From contig JBJHBG010000009.1 of the NCBI GenBank assembly GCA_050485385.1, forward strand, positions 1-60,161: 60,161 bases of DNA. Direction: 5' to 3'. The notes under the pieces are model-generated. The model worked only from the letters and a program-made list of their open reading frames with translations, did no database searches and had not been told where the DNA came from. Numbering within the stretch: the stretch's first letter is position 1; the number at the start of each line of letters is the position of its first letter. Positions 16,610 to 25,067 of this stretch are shown here, piece by piece. A program made the position numbers and the translations under genes. The DNA comes from RECO01 sp050485385 (lineage in GTDB: Bacteria > Pseudomonadota > Alphaproteobacteria > Geminicoccales > Geminicoccaceae).

Positions 16610-17360
16610 GCCCGCCGCCGCGGCCGGCGAGCGCATCGCCAAGCGTATCGCCCGCTCGGGGCTGTGCTCGCGCCGCGACGCCGAACGGCTGATCCTCGAC
16701 GGCCGGGTCAGCATCGACGGCAAGGTGCTGACGACGCCGGCCCACGTCGTCGACGGTCCCTGTCGCATCGAGGTGGACGGCGAGCCGCTGCCCGAGCGTG
16801 AGCCGCCGCGCCTCGTCCGGTTCCACAAGCCGGAGGGCGTGCTGGTCGCCCGGCGCGACCCGGACGGGCGCTCGACCATCTACGACCAATTGCCGCGCCA
16901 CTTCGACCACCTGATGCCGGTGGGCCGGCTCGACCTCAACTCCGAAGGCCTGTTGCTCTTGACCAACGACGGCGGTCTCAAGCGCCACATGGAGCTACCC
17001 AAGACGGGTTGGGCGCGCCGCTATCGCGTCCGGGTCTGGGGCAAGCCGCAAGCGCAGGCGCTCGCCGCGCTGGCCGAAGGCGTGACGGTCGACGGCGTGC
17101 GCTACGGCGCGATCGAGGCGCGGCTGGAACGCCAGCAGGGCGACAACGCCTGGCTCCAGGTGAAGCTCCGCGAGGGCAAGAACCGCGAAGTCCGCCGCGT
17201 CCTGGAGCATCTGGGCTATCCCGTGAACCGGCTCATCCGCACCGCCTACGGCCCCTTCCAGCTCGGCTCGCTGCCGCGCGGCCATGCCGACGAGGTGACG
17301 CTGAAGGTGCTGAAGGAACAGGTGGGCAAGGTACTCGAGCGGTCGAACGCTACGAGCTGA
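16599..17360 (+). CDS. rRNA pseudouridine synthase, RsuA/RluB family
   Basis: A 253-aa enzyme with an N-terminal S4 RNA-binding domain (about 12-60: IAKRIARSGLCSRRDAERLI) and the pseudouridine synthase core with the catalytic loop GRLDLNSEGLLLLTNDG (Asp about 111) and KNREVRRVLEHLGYPV. Isomerises a uridine of 16S or 23S rRNA; RluB-type (23S) is more likely from the short N-terminal region and basic C terminus. GTG 16599 overlaps the hydrolase stop by 11 bases, so it is in the same transcript. Converges with and overlaps the protease gene by 11 bases. Confidence 0.9.
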   Translation: MAPEPAAAAGERIAKRIARSGLCSRRDAERLILDGRVSIDGKVLTTPAHVVDGPCRIEVDGEPLPEREPPRLVRFHKPEGVLVARRDPDGRSTIYDQLPRHFDHLMPVGRLDLNSEGLLLLTNDGGLKRHMELPKTGWARRYRVRVWGKPQAQALAALAEGVTVDGVRYGAIEARLERQQGDNAWLQVKLREGKNREVRRVLEHLGYPVNRLIRTAYGPFQLGSLPRGHADEVTLKVLKEQVGKVLERSNATS

Positions 17361-18957
17361 TGTCGCCGAGCGAGGGACCGGCCGCACTTTGGGGACCGAG
17401 GTCGCGGGCTTGGTCGAGCAGGGCACGGACGGCACTCACGGGCACGCCAAGATTGGCGCCGCCGAACTCTGGCAGCACGGCCGAGTTGACGGCAACGACC
17501 CGGCCGCGGACGTCGAGCACCGGACCGCCGCTGCCGCCGTACGTGGTCTGTGCATCGTAGACGATCGCCGTATCCCCGACCCGGGCAACGATGCCGCGGC
17601 TGGCCAGGGGCATGATCTGGCCGGCTGCGGCCAAGCGTTGGGCTACCGTCCAGAAATCGGTGTCGCCGTCCGCCTGCAAGGCGCGGACGAAGGGGGCGCC
17701 AGCTTGGGCGAGCATCGCCCGAAGCCCCGTGGGAAAGCCCATCACCACCACCTCGTCGCCGGCAGCGGGCGGAGCCGGGGCCAGCTCCAGCCCTACGACG
17801 CCCGCCGCCGCGACCCCTCCCAGGAAGGCTAGGTCTGCCCCGTCGCTGGCGTGGACGAGCGTCAGGGGCAGGGCTTCCGGCAGGTCGGGAAAGTACCCCA
17901 TGAGGCGCTGCGGTACCGGTTCCAGCTCCACCCGCGCGAGCGACGGCGGCCGGCCGGCGCTCTCCCACGGCATGGCCACGTGTCGGTTGGTGACCGCCAG
18001 CGTGCCACCGGCGAGCACGAACCCCGTGCCGGTGTAGTTGATCTCCACTGGTGGCCCCGCGCCGTCCAGGGTCAGCAGCGGCTGGCCGCGCGGCGAGACC
18101 AAGGGCAGTCCCAAGTCGTCGACCGCATGCCGCAGTACCCGACCGCTCGCCCGTTCGCGCCAGCCGTAGCTGCCCTGAAGGAAGCCCACCGCCGGTGTCG
18201 CCTGCTCGATGATGCGGGCAGCAGCGCCGAACCGCAGCTCCAGGACCTCGATGCGCGCAGCGCGCGCGGCGGCGCCGGCCTCCAGTTCGTGGCGGAGCGC
18301 CTCCAGGTCCGCCGGGCCGAGGGCGTCCCGGCGGGCGGCATCGAGTGCCACCGCCACGCGTTCCAGTTCGGCCCCGCCTGCATCCAGCAGGGCGGCCATG
18401 CGGGCGTCGATGCGCGACTGTTGGTAGGCGACGACGGCGAGGGCCAGGATGGCAATGGTGACGGTGAGACGAAAGGCCACCGTCGTGTCGGCGATCAGCC
18501 GGCGGCCGAGACTCGTCAGTGCGCGAGCCACGCGACTGGGTAGGGGGCGTCGGCTGCAGCGCAGATAGGCGACGCAGTCGCCGACGATCTCGTCGACGCC
18601 GTGCCTGAGTGGCTGGCCTGGGCCGTAGAGGCGGAATCGCGACAGAGGCCCCGTCTCGCCGAACTCGATCATGTCGCCGTGGGCAAGGGTCTTCTGGGCC
18701 ACCCGCTCGCCATTGACCCAAACGGCATGACCGTTCAGGGCCTCCAGCTCGTAGGTGGCGCCCGAGCGATGGAGCCGGGCGACGGGCTCGGCGTCCTCGA
18801 TGGGCGCTCCGGGCTCGCCCACCGCCACTAGCCACGACGGCCGCACGGCAAGGTCGGCAGCGGCACCGGTTATCCAGGAAGCGCTACCGCGTGATGGCCC
18901 GGTCAGATGCTCCAACACCGCCGCCGTCTCGGCGCGCCCTGCAGGGTTCCTCATCAT
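17350..18957 (-). CDS. FHA domain - transmembrane - trypsin-like serine protease
   Basis: A 535-aa three-part protein. Residues about 30-110 look like a forkhead-associated phosphothreonine-binding domain (RLHRSGATYELEALNGHAVW, GDMIEFGETG). A single hydrophobic helix lies at about 162-178 (FRLTVTIAILALAVVAY), followed by an Ala/Glu-rich coiled-coil-like region (180-250). The C-terminal domain (about 300-520) is a chymotrypsin-fold protease with His 326 (TNRHV), Asp 375 (SDGADLAFL) and Ser 476 (YGGSGGP). Predicted topology is FHA in the cytosol and protease in the periplasm. Divergent from rsmD. The substrate and the kinase feeding the FHA domain are unknown. No PDZ domain, so not DegP. Confidence 0.82.
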   Translation of the reverse strand: MMRNPAGRAETAAVLEHLTGPSRGSASWITGAAADLAVRPSWLVAVGEPGAPIEDAEPVARLHRSGATYELEALNGHAVWVNGERVAQKTLAHGDMIEFGETGPLSRFRLYGPGQPLRHGVDEIVGDCVAYLRCSRRPLPSRVARALTSLGRRLIADTTVAFRLTVTIAILALAVVAYQQSRIDARMAALLDAGGAELERVAVALDAARRDALGPADLEALRHELEAGAAARAARIEVLELRFGAAARIIEQATPAVGFLQGSYGWRERASGRVLRHAVDDLGLPLVSPRGQPLLTLDGAGPPVEINYTGTGFVLAGGTLAVTNRHVAMPWESAGRPPSLARVELEPVPQRLMGYFPDLPEALPLTLVHASDGADLAFLGGVAAAGVVGLELAPAPPAAGDEVVVMGFPTGLRAMLAQAGAPFVRALQADGDTDFWTVAQRLAAAGQIMPLASRGIVARVGDTAIVYDAQTTYGGSGGPVLDVRGRVVAVNSAVLPEFGGANLGVPVSAVRALLDQARDLGPQSAAGPSLGDISS

Positions 18958-19062
18958 CCGCGACCCAAGGCTCCACCAAGTCGGATTATACCATGGTGGC
19001 GGCCGAACGCTCGAACCGTCGCCGATAAAGATGGATGGCGACGCGCCTACGACGGAGCAATG

Positions 19063-19623
19063 ATGAGTCTACGCATTCTTGCCGGCCGGTTCCGGGGCAC
19101 GCCTCTCGCCACGCCCACCGGCGGCGCGCTGCGCCCCACGTCGGCGCGGCGGCGCCAGGCGGTCTTCGACGTGCTCCGCGCGCAGGTCGCCGCGTTCGCG
19201 AGCCTGCACATGGCCGATCTCTTCGCCGGCACCGGTGCCGTTGGCTTCGAGGCGCTGTCCGAAGGGATCGGCCACGTCACGTTCGTCGAGAACGACCCGG
19301 CGGCGGCCGACCTGATCCGGCGCAATGCCGAGCACCTCGGGCTCGTCGAACGCATCACGCTCCTGCGCAACGACGCGACCCGCCTCGGCCCCGCCCGGAC
19401 GCGCGTCGACGTTGCCTTCCTCGATCCGCCCTACGCCCAGACTCTCGCCGAACGGGCGCTACGCCGCCTGTTGGACGGCGGCTGGCTCACCGCCGATAGC
19501 GTCGTCCTGGTCGAACTCGGCAAGGCCGACCCATTCGAGCCCCCACCCGGCCTCACGGTCGCCCGCACCTACCGCCACGGCGCCGGCCGCCTCGTCCGGC
19601 TGCATCCGGCGGGCGAGGACTAG
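19063..19623 (+). CDS. rsmD: 16S rRNA (guanine966-N2)-methyltransferase
   Basis: Methylates G966 of 16S rRNA during 30S assembly, using SAM. The 186-aa product has the N-terminal RILAGRFRGTPLATP and RPTSARRRQAVFDVL motifs, SAM motif I ADLFAGTGAVGFEALS and the amino-methyltransferase catalytic loop FLDPPY (about 119-124). ATG 19063 is preferred to the ATG three bases earlier because GGAG is then spaced 6 bases. It is divergent from the FHA-protease with a 105-bp gap; the next gene downstream is convergent. Confidence 0.93.
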   Translation: MSLRILAGRFRGTPLATPTGGALRPTSARRRQAVFDVLRAQVAAFASLHMADLFAGTGAVGFEALSEGIGHVTFVENDPAAADLIRRNAEHLGLVERITLLRNDATRLGPARTRVDVAFLDPPYAQTLAERALRRLLDGGWLTADSVVLVELGKADPFEPPPGLTVARTYRHGAGRLVRLHPAGED

Positions 19624-19665
19624 CCCGCGACCGGCAGCGCCACTGCCCAGGACCGCTCGGTGGGC

Positions 19666-20916
19666 TCAGTCGGCGCGTCCACGGGCGGTGACCGGCCAGC
19701 GGTCGACGACCTCGCCGGCTTCGACCACGGTGTAGGCATCGAACAGGTTGATCGTCGGATCGCAGTGCGGCAGGCCCAAGAGCACGCGCTCGCCGNNNNN
19801 NNNNNGGGGGCGTGCCGTTACTACGACGACCGCTACCGGGAGGCCTTCGCCCTCGAGTGCGCCGCGATCCGGCGCGTGCGCGAGGATATGGGCCTGACGA
19901 ACGTCATCGTCATGATCCCCTTCTGCAGAACGCTCGCCGAGGGCCGGCGGCCGCTCGCCGACGACCTTGCCGAACTCGTCGCCGGCACGGCCGAAGACGA
20001 GGCCCTCGGGCGCCTGCACGCTCGGCAGGGGGCCGTCGAAGGCGAGCGACTTGGAGCCCGCGTCCGTGGTGGCGGTCGTCGGCGTCGGCCGGCTGATCAC
20101 CTGCGTGAGCACGTAGGCGGAGCGGACGAGCGCCGGCCCGTCCTCGACCACCCCGCCGCAAGCCGCGTAGTCGTCGTCGACGAACACGTAGGAGCCCACC
20201 TGCAACTCGGTGAACACCCCGGCCGGCGCGTCGCTGCGGAAGGTGCCGGTGCCGCTGCCGGTGACGATCTCCGGCGGCAGACCCGCCTCGCGCAAGCCCT
20301 CGACCATGGCGGCGAGCCGCCGGTTGACGGCAAGCGCCGCCGCGTGGCGCTCGGCTGCGGTGCGGACATGCTGGATCTGCCCCGCATAGGCCTGCACGCC
20401 GGCGAAGCGCAGCCGGGGATCGGCCGCGACGTGGCGGGCCAGGGCCACGGCGTCCGCGATCTCGGCGCGGCCGGTGCGGGCGAGACCGACGTCGAGGTCG
20501 ATCAGGCACGCGAGCCGGGCCGTGCGGTCGGCCGCGGCTTCGGCCACGGCCGCAGCGGCCGCCGCATCGTCCACCACCACCATCAACTCGGGAAGTCTGG
20601 CCGCCAGGCGGCGCAGCCGGGCGAGCTTGTGGCGGCCGACCAGCGGTGCGGTGATCGTGAGCCGGTCGATGCCGGCGTCGGCCAGGGCTTCCGCCTCGCC
20701 GAGCTTGGCGACGCACAGGCCCAGGGCGCCGGCGTCGAGCTGCATGCGGCCGATGTCGGCCGATTTGTGGGTCTTGGCGTGCGGACGGAGGCCGACGCCG
20801 TGGCGCCGCGCGAAATCTGCCACGACCTCGATATCGTGGCAGAGGGCGGCCCGGTCGAGCAGGAGCGTCGGCGTATCCAGGTCGAGTGCCCGCAGCGTCT
20901 CGAGGTCGGTCGTCAC
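19666..20916 (-). CDS. D-threonine aldolase / alanine-racemase-N PLP enzyme, interrupted by an assembly gap
   Basis: PLP enzyme of the D-threonine aldolase/DSD1-like family. The N-terminal barrel has RPHAKTHKSADIGRMQL (PLP lysine region), IDLDVGLARTG and ELQVGSYVFVD; the C-terminal metal site is GLPHCDPTINLFD. Bases 19796-19939 (10 Ns plus a ppsA-like piece) interrupt it between ALGER and VLLGLPHCD. Removing them restores RPPALGERVLLGLPHCD, leaves the reading frame intact and gives 368 residues, the family's normal size. GTG 20916 overlaps the moaE stop (GTGA). Splits D-threonine to glycine plus acetaldehyde or acts on a similar D-beta-hydroxy amino acid. Confidence 0.8.
   Translation of the reverse strand: MTTDLETLRALDLDTPTLLLDRAALCHDIEVVADFARRHGVGLRPHAKTHKSADIGRMQLDAGALGLCVAKLGEAEALADAGIDRLTITAPLVGRHKLARLRRLAARLPELMVVVDDAAAAAAVAEAAADRTARLACLIDLDVGLARTGRAEIADAVALARHVAADPRLRFAGVQAYAGQIQHVRTAAERHAAALAVNRRLAAMVEGLREAGLPPEIVTGSGTGTFRSDAPAGVFTELQVGSYVFVDDDYAACGGVVEDGPALVRSAYVLTQVISRPTPTTATTDAGSKSLAFDGPLPSVQAPEGLVFGRAGDEFGKVVGERPPALGERSAEGDHDDDVRQAHILAHAPDRGALEGEGLPVAVVVVTARPXXXXGERVLLGLPHCDPTINLFDAYTVVEAGEVVDRWPVTARGRAD
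19796..19805. other. Assembly gap (ten Ns)
   Basis: Ten unknown bases. The length is probably a placeholder rather than a measured gap, because the flanking gene reads normally if the Ns and the next 134 bases are left out. Confidence 0.95.
19806..19939 (+). other. Foreign fragment of a phosphoenolpyruvate synthase gene at a chimeric join
   Basis: Read on the plus strand this piece gives CRYYDDRYREAFALECAAIR and then VREDMGLTNVIVMIPFCRT. This closely matches the C-terminal region of phosphoenolpyruvate synthase (PpsA), but no other part of a ppsA gene is present. It starts at the N gap and ends where the nonamer CGCTCGCCG (19931-19939) repeats the last nine bases before the gap (19787-19795). 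This is what a mis-joined contig end with short overlap looks like; a real gene fusion would be very unlikely here because the two genes are antisense to each other. Confidence 0.8.
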
Positions 20917-21359
20917 CGCCAGCGGGCCGCCGCCCGGTCGTCCGTCGCCGTCGCCTCGATCCATCGCTCGCCGTCCTCCGTTTCCGCCAATTTCCAAAAG
21001 GGTGCCTGGGTCTTGAGCCAGTCCATGAGAAAGGCTGCCGCCTCGAACGCGGCCTGGCGGTGGGCCGAGGCGGTGACCACCAGGACGATCGGCTCGCCCG
21101 GCAGCATGCGACCGTGGCGATGCACGATCAGCGTCGCCTGCAACGGCCAGCGGGCCTGGGCCTCGGCCTCGATCCCGGCCAGCGCCCGCTCGGTCATGCC
21201 GGGATAGTGCTCGAGGGTCAGGGCGGTGAGCGGGGCTCCCGCCTCCTCGGCGCGCACGAGGCCCTGAAAGCTCACCACCGCACCGATCTCGGTGCGGCCG
21301 GCGGTCAGCGCCTGGATCTCGGCTGCGGCATCGAACGGCTCGGCCTGGACGCGGATCAC
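20913..21359 (-). CDS. moaE: Molybdopterin synthase catalytic subunit
   Basis: Large subunit of molybdopterin synthase, which adds dithiolene sulfur (from MoaD thiocarboxylate) to cyclic pyranopterin monophosphate. The 148-aa product has GAVVSFQGLVR, LEHYPGMTE, IVHRHGRMLPGE and FLMDWLKTQAPFWKLE-type C-terminal residues typical of MoaE (catalytic Lys in LKTQAPFWK). GTG 21359 begins 2 bases after the moaD stop. The last 4 bases overlap the start of the D-threonine-aldolase-like gene. Confidence 0.94.
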   Translation of the reverse strand: MIRVQAEPFDAAAEIQALTAGRTEIGAVVSFQGLVRAEEAGAPLTALTLEHYPGMTERALAGIEAEAQARWPLQATLIVHRHGRMLPGEPIVLVVTASAHRQAAFEAAAFLMDWLKTQAPFWKLAETEDGERWIEATATDDRAAARWR

Positions 21360-21360
21360 C

Positions 21361-21615
21361 TCAGCCGCCCGTGACCGGCGGGAAGAAGGCGACCTCGTCA
21401 TCGGGACCGAGGGTCACGTCCTCGTCGACGTGCTCGTGATTGACGGCAATGCGCACCACGCCGGGCGCTTGCCACGCCTCATTGAAGCCGGGCGAGCGCT
21501 CGGCGAGCCAAGCGCCGAGTTCGCGCGCCGTGTGCACACCTTCGGGCAGCGGCAGCTCCTCGCCGGCCTTGCCGACCCGATGCCTCAGCCACGCGAAGTA
21601 AAGGATGCGGACCAT
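21361..21615 (-). CDS. moaD: Molybdopterin synthase sulfur carrier subunit
   Basis: An 84-aa ubiquitin-like protein ending in the diagnostic Gly-Gly (VAFFPPVTGG) that is thiocarboxylated by MoeB and donates sulfur to MoaE. Starts VRILYFAWLRHRVGKAGEEL. It sits one base from pgsA and one base from moaE, the standard alphaproteobacterial pgsA-moaD-moaE order. Confidence 0.94.
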   Translation of the reverse strand: MVRILYFAWLRHRVGKAGEELPLPEGVHTARELGAWLAERSPGFNEAWQAPGVVRIAVNHEHVDEDVTLGPDDEVAFFPPVTGG

Positions 21616-21616
21616 C

Positions 21617-22219
21617 TCAGCCTTTGGCGCTGCCGGTACTGCTGCGGCCGGGTAGTTTGCGGCTGTTCGTGGTGCCGCCGTTGCCCATCCCGAGAAAGTC
21701 GGTCGCCTGCCGCACGTAGCCGAAGGCGGTCACCACCGTCAGGATCGCCGCGATCCACAAGAGTGCCTCGCCGGTGACCTGGACGTAGGGCAGCAGATCG
21801 CCAACCAGCAACAGGGCCAACGCCACCATCTGCACGGTCGTCTTCCACTTCGCGAGCTGGGTGACGGCGAGGTTCGGCCCACGGCCGGCCAGGAACTCGC
21901 GCAGACCCGAGATACCGAGTTCGCGCAGGACGATCAGGAGCACGGGAACCCACGGCGCCCGGTCGGCGGCGACCAGGGCCACGAGCACGGTGGCGACGAG
22001 CAGCTTGTCGGCGATCGGGTCGAGGCAGCGACCGAGGTCGGTGATCTCGTTGCGGGCGCGGGCGATGCGGCCGTCGAGATAGTCGGTCACCGCCGCGACG
22101 GTGAACAACAGCAAGGCCGCGATCCGCGCCGCCGGCGCGTCGATCATCACCAACAGCGCCAAGGCTGGCACGATGGCCACCCGAAGCAAGGTCAGCCGGT
22201 TGGCGAGGGTCAGCTGCAT
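21617..22219 (-). CDS. pgsA: CDP-diacylglycerol-glycerol-3-phosphate 3-phosphatidyltransferase
   Basis: Makes phosphatidylglycerol phosphate at the inner membrane from CDP-diacylglycerol and glycerol 3-phosphate. The 200-aa product has the CDP-alcohol phosphotransferase motif DYLDGRIARARNEITDLG-RCLDPIAD (residues about 46-71; the Asp residues of D-x2-DG-x2-AR-x8-G-x3-D-x3-D are all present) and about four further hydrophobic helices. It follows uvrC by 3 bases. uvrC-pgsA-moaD-moaE is a conserved block in the class. Confidence 0.95.
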   Translation of the reverse strand: MQLTLANRLTLLRVAIVPALALLVMIDAPAARIAALLLFTVAAVTDYLDGRIARARNEITDLGRCLDPIADKLLVATVLVALVAADRAPWVPVLLIVLRELGISGLREFLAGRGPNLAVTQLAKWKTTVQMVALALLLVGDLLPYVQVTGEALLWIAAILTVVTAFGYVRQATDFLGMGNGGTTNSRKLPGRSSTGSAKG

Positions 22220-22222
22220 CGT

Positions 22223-24103
22223 TCAGCCCTGCTCGTGGAAATGATCGTAGAGGTGCCGGGCCACCTTCTGGCTGACACCGGGCACCTGTTCCAAGTCCTT
22301 CAATCCCGCTTCCACAACGCCCCGCGCCGAGCCGAAATGCAACAGCAGCGCCTTCTTGCGCTTGGCCCCGATGCCCGGCACCCGGTCGAGCGGCGATGCC
22401 TGTACCGCGCGACCGCGCTTGGCGCGATGGGTCGAGACGGCAAAGCGATGCGCTTCGTCGCGCAATCGTTGGATGAAATACAGGACAGGGTCACGGCTTT
22501 CCAGGGCCAAGGGCGCTTGGTCTGCCATGTGCAGCACCTCGCGGCCGGCATTGCGGTCGGGGCCCTTGGCCACGGCGACGAGGTCGAGGCCGTCGATGCC
22601 GAGTTCCGCCAGCACCAGCCGCACCGCCGAAAGCTGTCCTTGGCCGCCATCGATCACGACCAGATCCGGCCAGCTGCCGCCGGTGCGCCCGGGATCCTCC
22701 TTCGCCAGCCGGCCGAAGCGGCGGCGGAACACCTCGCGCATCATGGCGAAGTCGTCGCCGGGAACCGTCGCCGCGTCCTTGATGGTGAAGGTACGATAGG
22801 CTTGGCGCTCGAAGCCTTCGGGGCCGGCAACGACGAAGGCGCCGACCGCGTGGCGGCCCTGGATGTGGCTGTTGTCGTAGACCTCGATGCGGGCGGGCGG
22901 TGCGGCGAGCCCCAGCCGATCGGCGAGGGCCTGCAACAGGCCGGCCTGGGCCGAACCCTCGGCCAGCCGGCGCGCCAATGCCTGCTCCGCGTTGCTGCGG
23001 GCGATCTCGACGAGGTCGCGCTTGGCGCCTCGCTGCGGCACGAGGACGCGGACCCTGGCGTCCACCCGTGCCGACAGGGCTGCCTCCAGGAGTTCGAGCT
23101 GTGGCGGCGCCTCGTTCAGCAGCACCAGCCGCGGCGGTGGCCGGTCGCTGTAGAACTGCGCGGCGAAGCTCTCCAACACCTCGCCCGGCGTGCTGCCCTG
23201 CGAGCCCGTCGGGTAGAACGCCTTGTTGCCGTAGTTTTTCCCGCCACGGTAGAAAAATACCTGCACGCAGACCTGCCCGCCATTGGCATGCGCGGCGACC
23301 ACGTCGGCGTCGCCCACGGTCGCGGTATTGATGCCCTGGGTTGCGGTGATGTGGGCGAGCGCCTTCAGCCGGTCGCGCAGCACCGCCGCCTGCTCGAAGT
23401 CGAGCCGCGCGGACGCCGCCTCCATCTCGCGCTTCAAGCGCTCCTGCACCTCGGGCGAGCGGCCGGCGAGAAAGGTCTTCACCTCGTCGACGATACGGCC
23501 ATAGGCGGCCGCGTCGATGCGCCCCACGCAGGGCGCCGAGCACCGCTTGATCTGGTGCTGGAGGCATGGCCGGGTGCGGCTCTCGAACATCGAATCGGTG
23601 CAGTTCCGCAAGGGAAAGGCGCGCAGCAGGGCATTCAGCGTCTGGTTGACCGCCCCCGCCGAGGCGAAGGGGCCGAAATAGTCGGTGCCGGGCCGTTTCG
23701 CACCCCGGTGCTTGCCGATCTGCGGAAAGGTGTGGTCCGACCTGAGGAAGACGTAGGGGAACGACTTGTCGTCCCGGAGCACGATGTTGAAGGTCGGCTT
23801 CAGCCGCTTGATGAGGTTGGCCTCCAACAGGAGAGCCTCGACCTCGCTCGCGGTGGTGACGAACTCCATGTCGCGCGTCAGCGTCACCATGCGCATGATG
23901 CGCGCCGTGTGCGCGTGGCCGCCCTTGGCATAGGCGGCGACCCGCTTTCTCAGATCCTTCGCCTTGCCGACGTAGAGCACCTCGCCCTTGCCGCCGAGCA
24001 TCCGATAGACGCCCGGCTGATGCGGCAGATGGCGCACCTTGGCGGCGATGAGGTCGGCACCTGCGAGCGGCGCCGGCGCATTTTCCAGTGCGGCCTGGTC
24101 CAT
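22223..24103 (-). CDS. uvrC: Excinuclease ABC subunit C
   Basis: Incises DNA on both sides of a UvrB-bound lesion in nucleotide excision repair. The 626-aa product has the GIY-YIG nuclease domain (PGVYRMLGGKGEVLYVGKA, about 30-48), the cysteine cluster TRPCLQHQIKRCSAPCVGR, a UVR motif (RLDFEQAAVLRDRLKAL), the RNase-H-like second nuclease region with YDNSHIQG and a C-terminal double helix-hairpin-helix (VPGIGAKRKKALLLHFGS, VPGVSQKVARHLYDHF). ATG 24103 is chosen because the family similarity starts soon after. Divergent from PPK2 by 121 bases. Confidence 0.96.
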   Translation of the reverse strand: MDQAALENAPAPLAGADLIAAKVRHLPHQPGVYRMLGGKGEVLYVGKAKDLRKRVAAYAKGGHAHTARIMRMVTLTRDMEFVTTASEVEALLLEANLIKRLKPTFNIVLRDDKSFPYVFLRSDHTFPQIGKHRGAKRPGTDYFGPFASAGAVNQTLNALLRAFPLRNCTDSMFESRTRPCLQHQIKRCSAPCVGRIDAAAYGRIVDEVKTFLAGRSPEVQERLKREMEAASARLDFEQAAVLRDRLKALAHITATQGINTATVGDADVVAAHANGGQVCVQVFFYRGGKNYGNKAFYPTGSQGSTPGEVLESFAAQFYSDRPPPRLVLLNEAPPQLELLEAALSARVDARVRVLVPQRGAKRDLVEIARSNAEQALARRLAEGSAQAGLLQALADRLGLAAPPARIEVYDNSHIQGRHAVGAFVVAGPEGFERQAYRTFTIKDAATVPGDDFAMMREVFRRRFGRLAKEDPGRTGGSWPDLVVIDGGQGQLSAVRLVLAELGIDGLDLVAVAKGPDRNAGREVLHMADQAPLALESRDPVLYFIQRLRDEAHRFAVSTHRAKRGRAVQASPLDRVPGIGAKRKKALLLHFGSARGVVEAGLKDLEQVPGVSQKVARHLYDHFHEQG

Positions 24104-24224
24104 GCCCGAAAGGTGGCATGGCGGGGCCGCCGGTTCAACGGATGGCGGACGTGACGTGGTGCGGATGCGCGCTACCCTTGCCGGCGACCGTTCGATCGAC
24201 GGATGGCCAGCGCGGGGGTTGGGG

Positions 24225-25067
24225 ATGGCGAAGAAGAAGGCCGGCAAGGGCAAGGAGGCCGCGGCCCGGCCGCCGGCCGCAGAGAAGATGTCGCGCAAGG
24301 CGTTCGAGCGGGCGCTCGCGCCGCTGCAGGTCGAGCTGACCCGGCTGCAGACCTGGACCAAGGCGACCGGGGCGCGGATCGTCGTCGTCTTCGAGGGCCG
24401 CGACACGGCGGGCAAGGGCGGCGTCATCAGCCGCATCACCCAGCGCACCAGTCCGCGCGTCTTCAAGCACGTGGCGCTGCCGGCGCCGTCGGACCGCGAG
24501 AAGAGCCAGCTCTACCTGCAACGCTACGTCGAGCATTTCCCGGCCGCGGGCGAGATCGTCCTGTTCGATCGCTCCTGGTACAACCGCGCCGGCGTCGAGC
24601 GGGTGATGGGCTTCTGCACCGACGAGGAGTACGAGCGCTTCCTGCGTCTCACGCCGCATGTCGAACGCGAGATGATCGTCAACGCCGGCATCATCCTCCT
24701 GAAATACTTCCTCGACGTGAGCCAGGAGGAGCAGCGCCGCCGCTTCGAGCGGCGCATCGACGACCCGATGCGCCAATGGAAGCTGAGCCCGATGGACCTC
24801 GAATCGGTGCGCCGCTGGTGGGACTACACGGCGGCCTACCAGCGCATGCTGGCCGACACCCACACCACCGCAGCGCCGTGGCACGTCGTCCCCACCGACG
24901 ACAAGCGCCGTGCCCGGCTGAACCTGATCGCCCACCTACTGGCGAGCATCCCCTACACCGACGTGAACGTCGACCTGCCCGAGGTGCCGCGGCTCAAGAA
25001 GCGCCCGGCCGGCATCGAGCCGGGCCTCGGTCTCGGCGGCCAGAACGTGGTGCCGAGCCGCTATTGA
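24225..25067 (+). CDS. ppk2: Polyphosphate kinase 2 family protein
   Basis: Phosphorylates nucleoside di- or monophosphates with polyphosphate. The 280-aa product has Walker A GRDTAGKGG (58-66), the lid/Walker B segment VLFDRSWYNRAGVERVMGF (about 114-131) and the C-terminal YTDVNVDLPEVPR. One-domain length (280) suggests class I (NDP to NTP) rather than the fused class II. ATG 24225 has a GGGGA stretch just upstream. It is convergent to murD2, overlapping by 7 bases. Relevant to the CYTH-CHAD protein at 4.7 kb, which also belongs to polyphosphate biology. Confidence 0.93.
   Translation: MAKKKAGKGKEAAARPPAAEKMSRKAFERALAPLQVELTRLQTWTKATGARIVVVFEGRDTAGKGGVISRITQRTSPRVFKHVALPAPSDREKSQLYLQRYVEHFPAAGEIVLFDRSWYNRAGVERVMGFCTDEEYERFLRLTPHVEREMIVNAGIILLKYFLDVSQEEQRRRFERRIDDPMRQWKLSPMDLESVRRWWDYTAAYQRMLADTHTTAAPWHVVPTDDKRRARLNLIAHLLASIPYTDVNVDLPEVPRLKKRPAGIEPGLGLGGQNVVPSRY

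Noticed and set aside
19806..19939. Real ppsA gene or antisense fusion
   Set aside because: Only about 45 residues of PpsA, bounded by an N gap and a 9-base repeat; best explained by mis-assembly.
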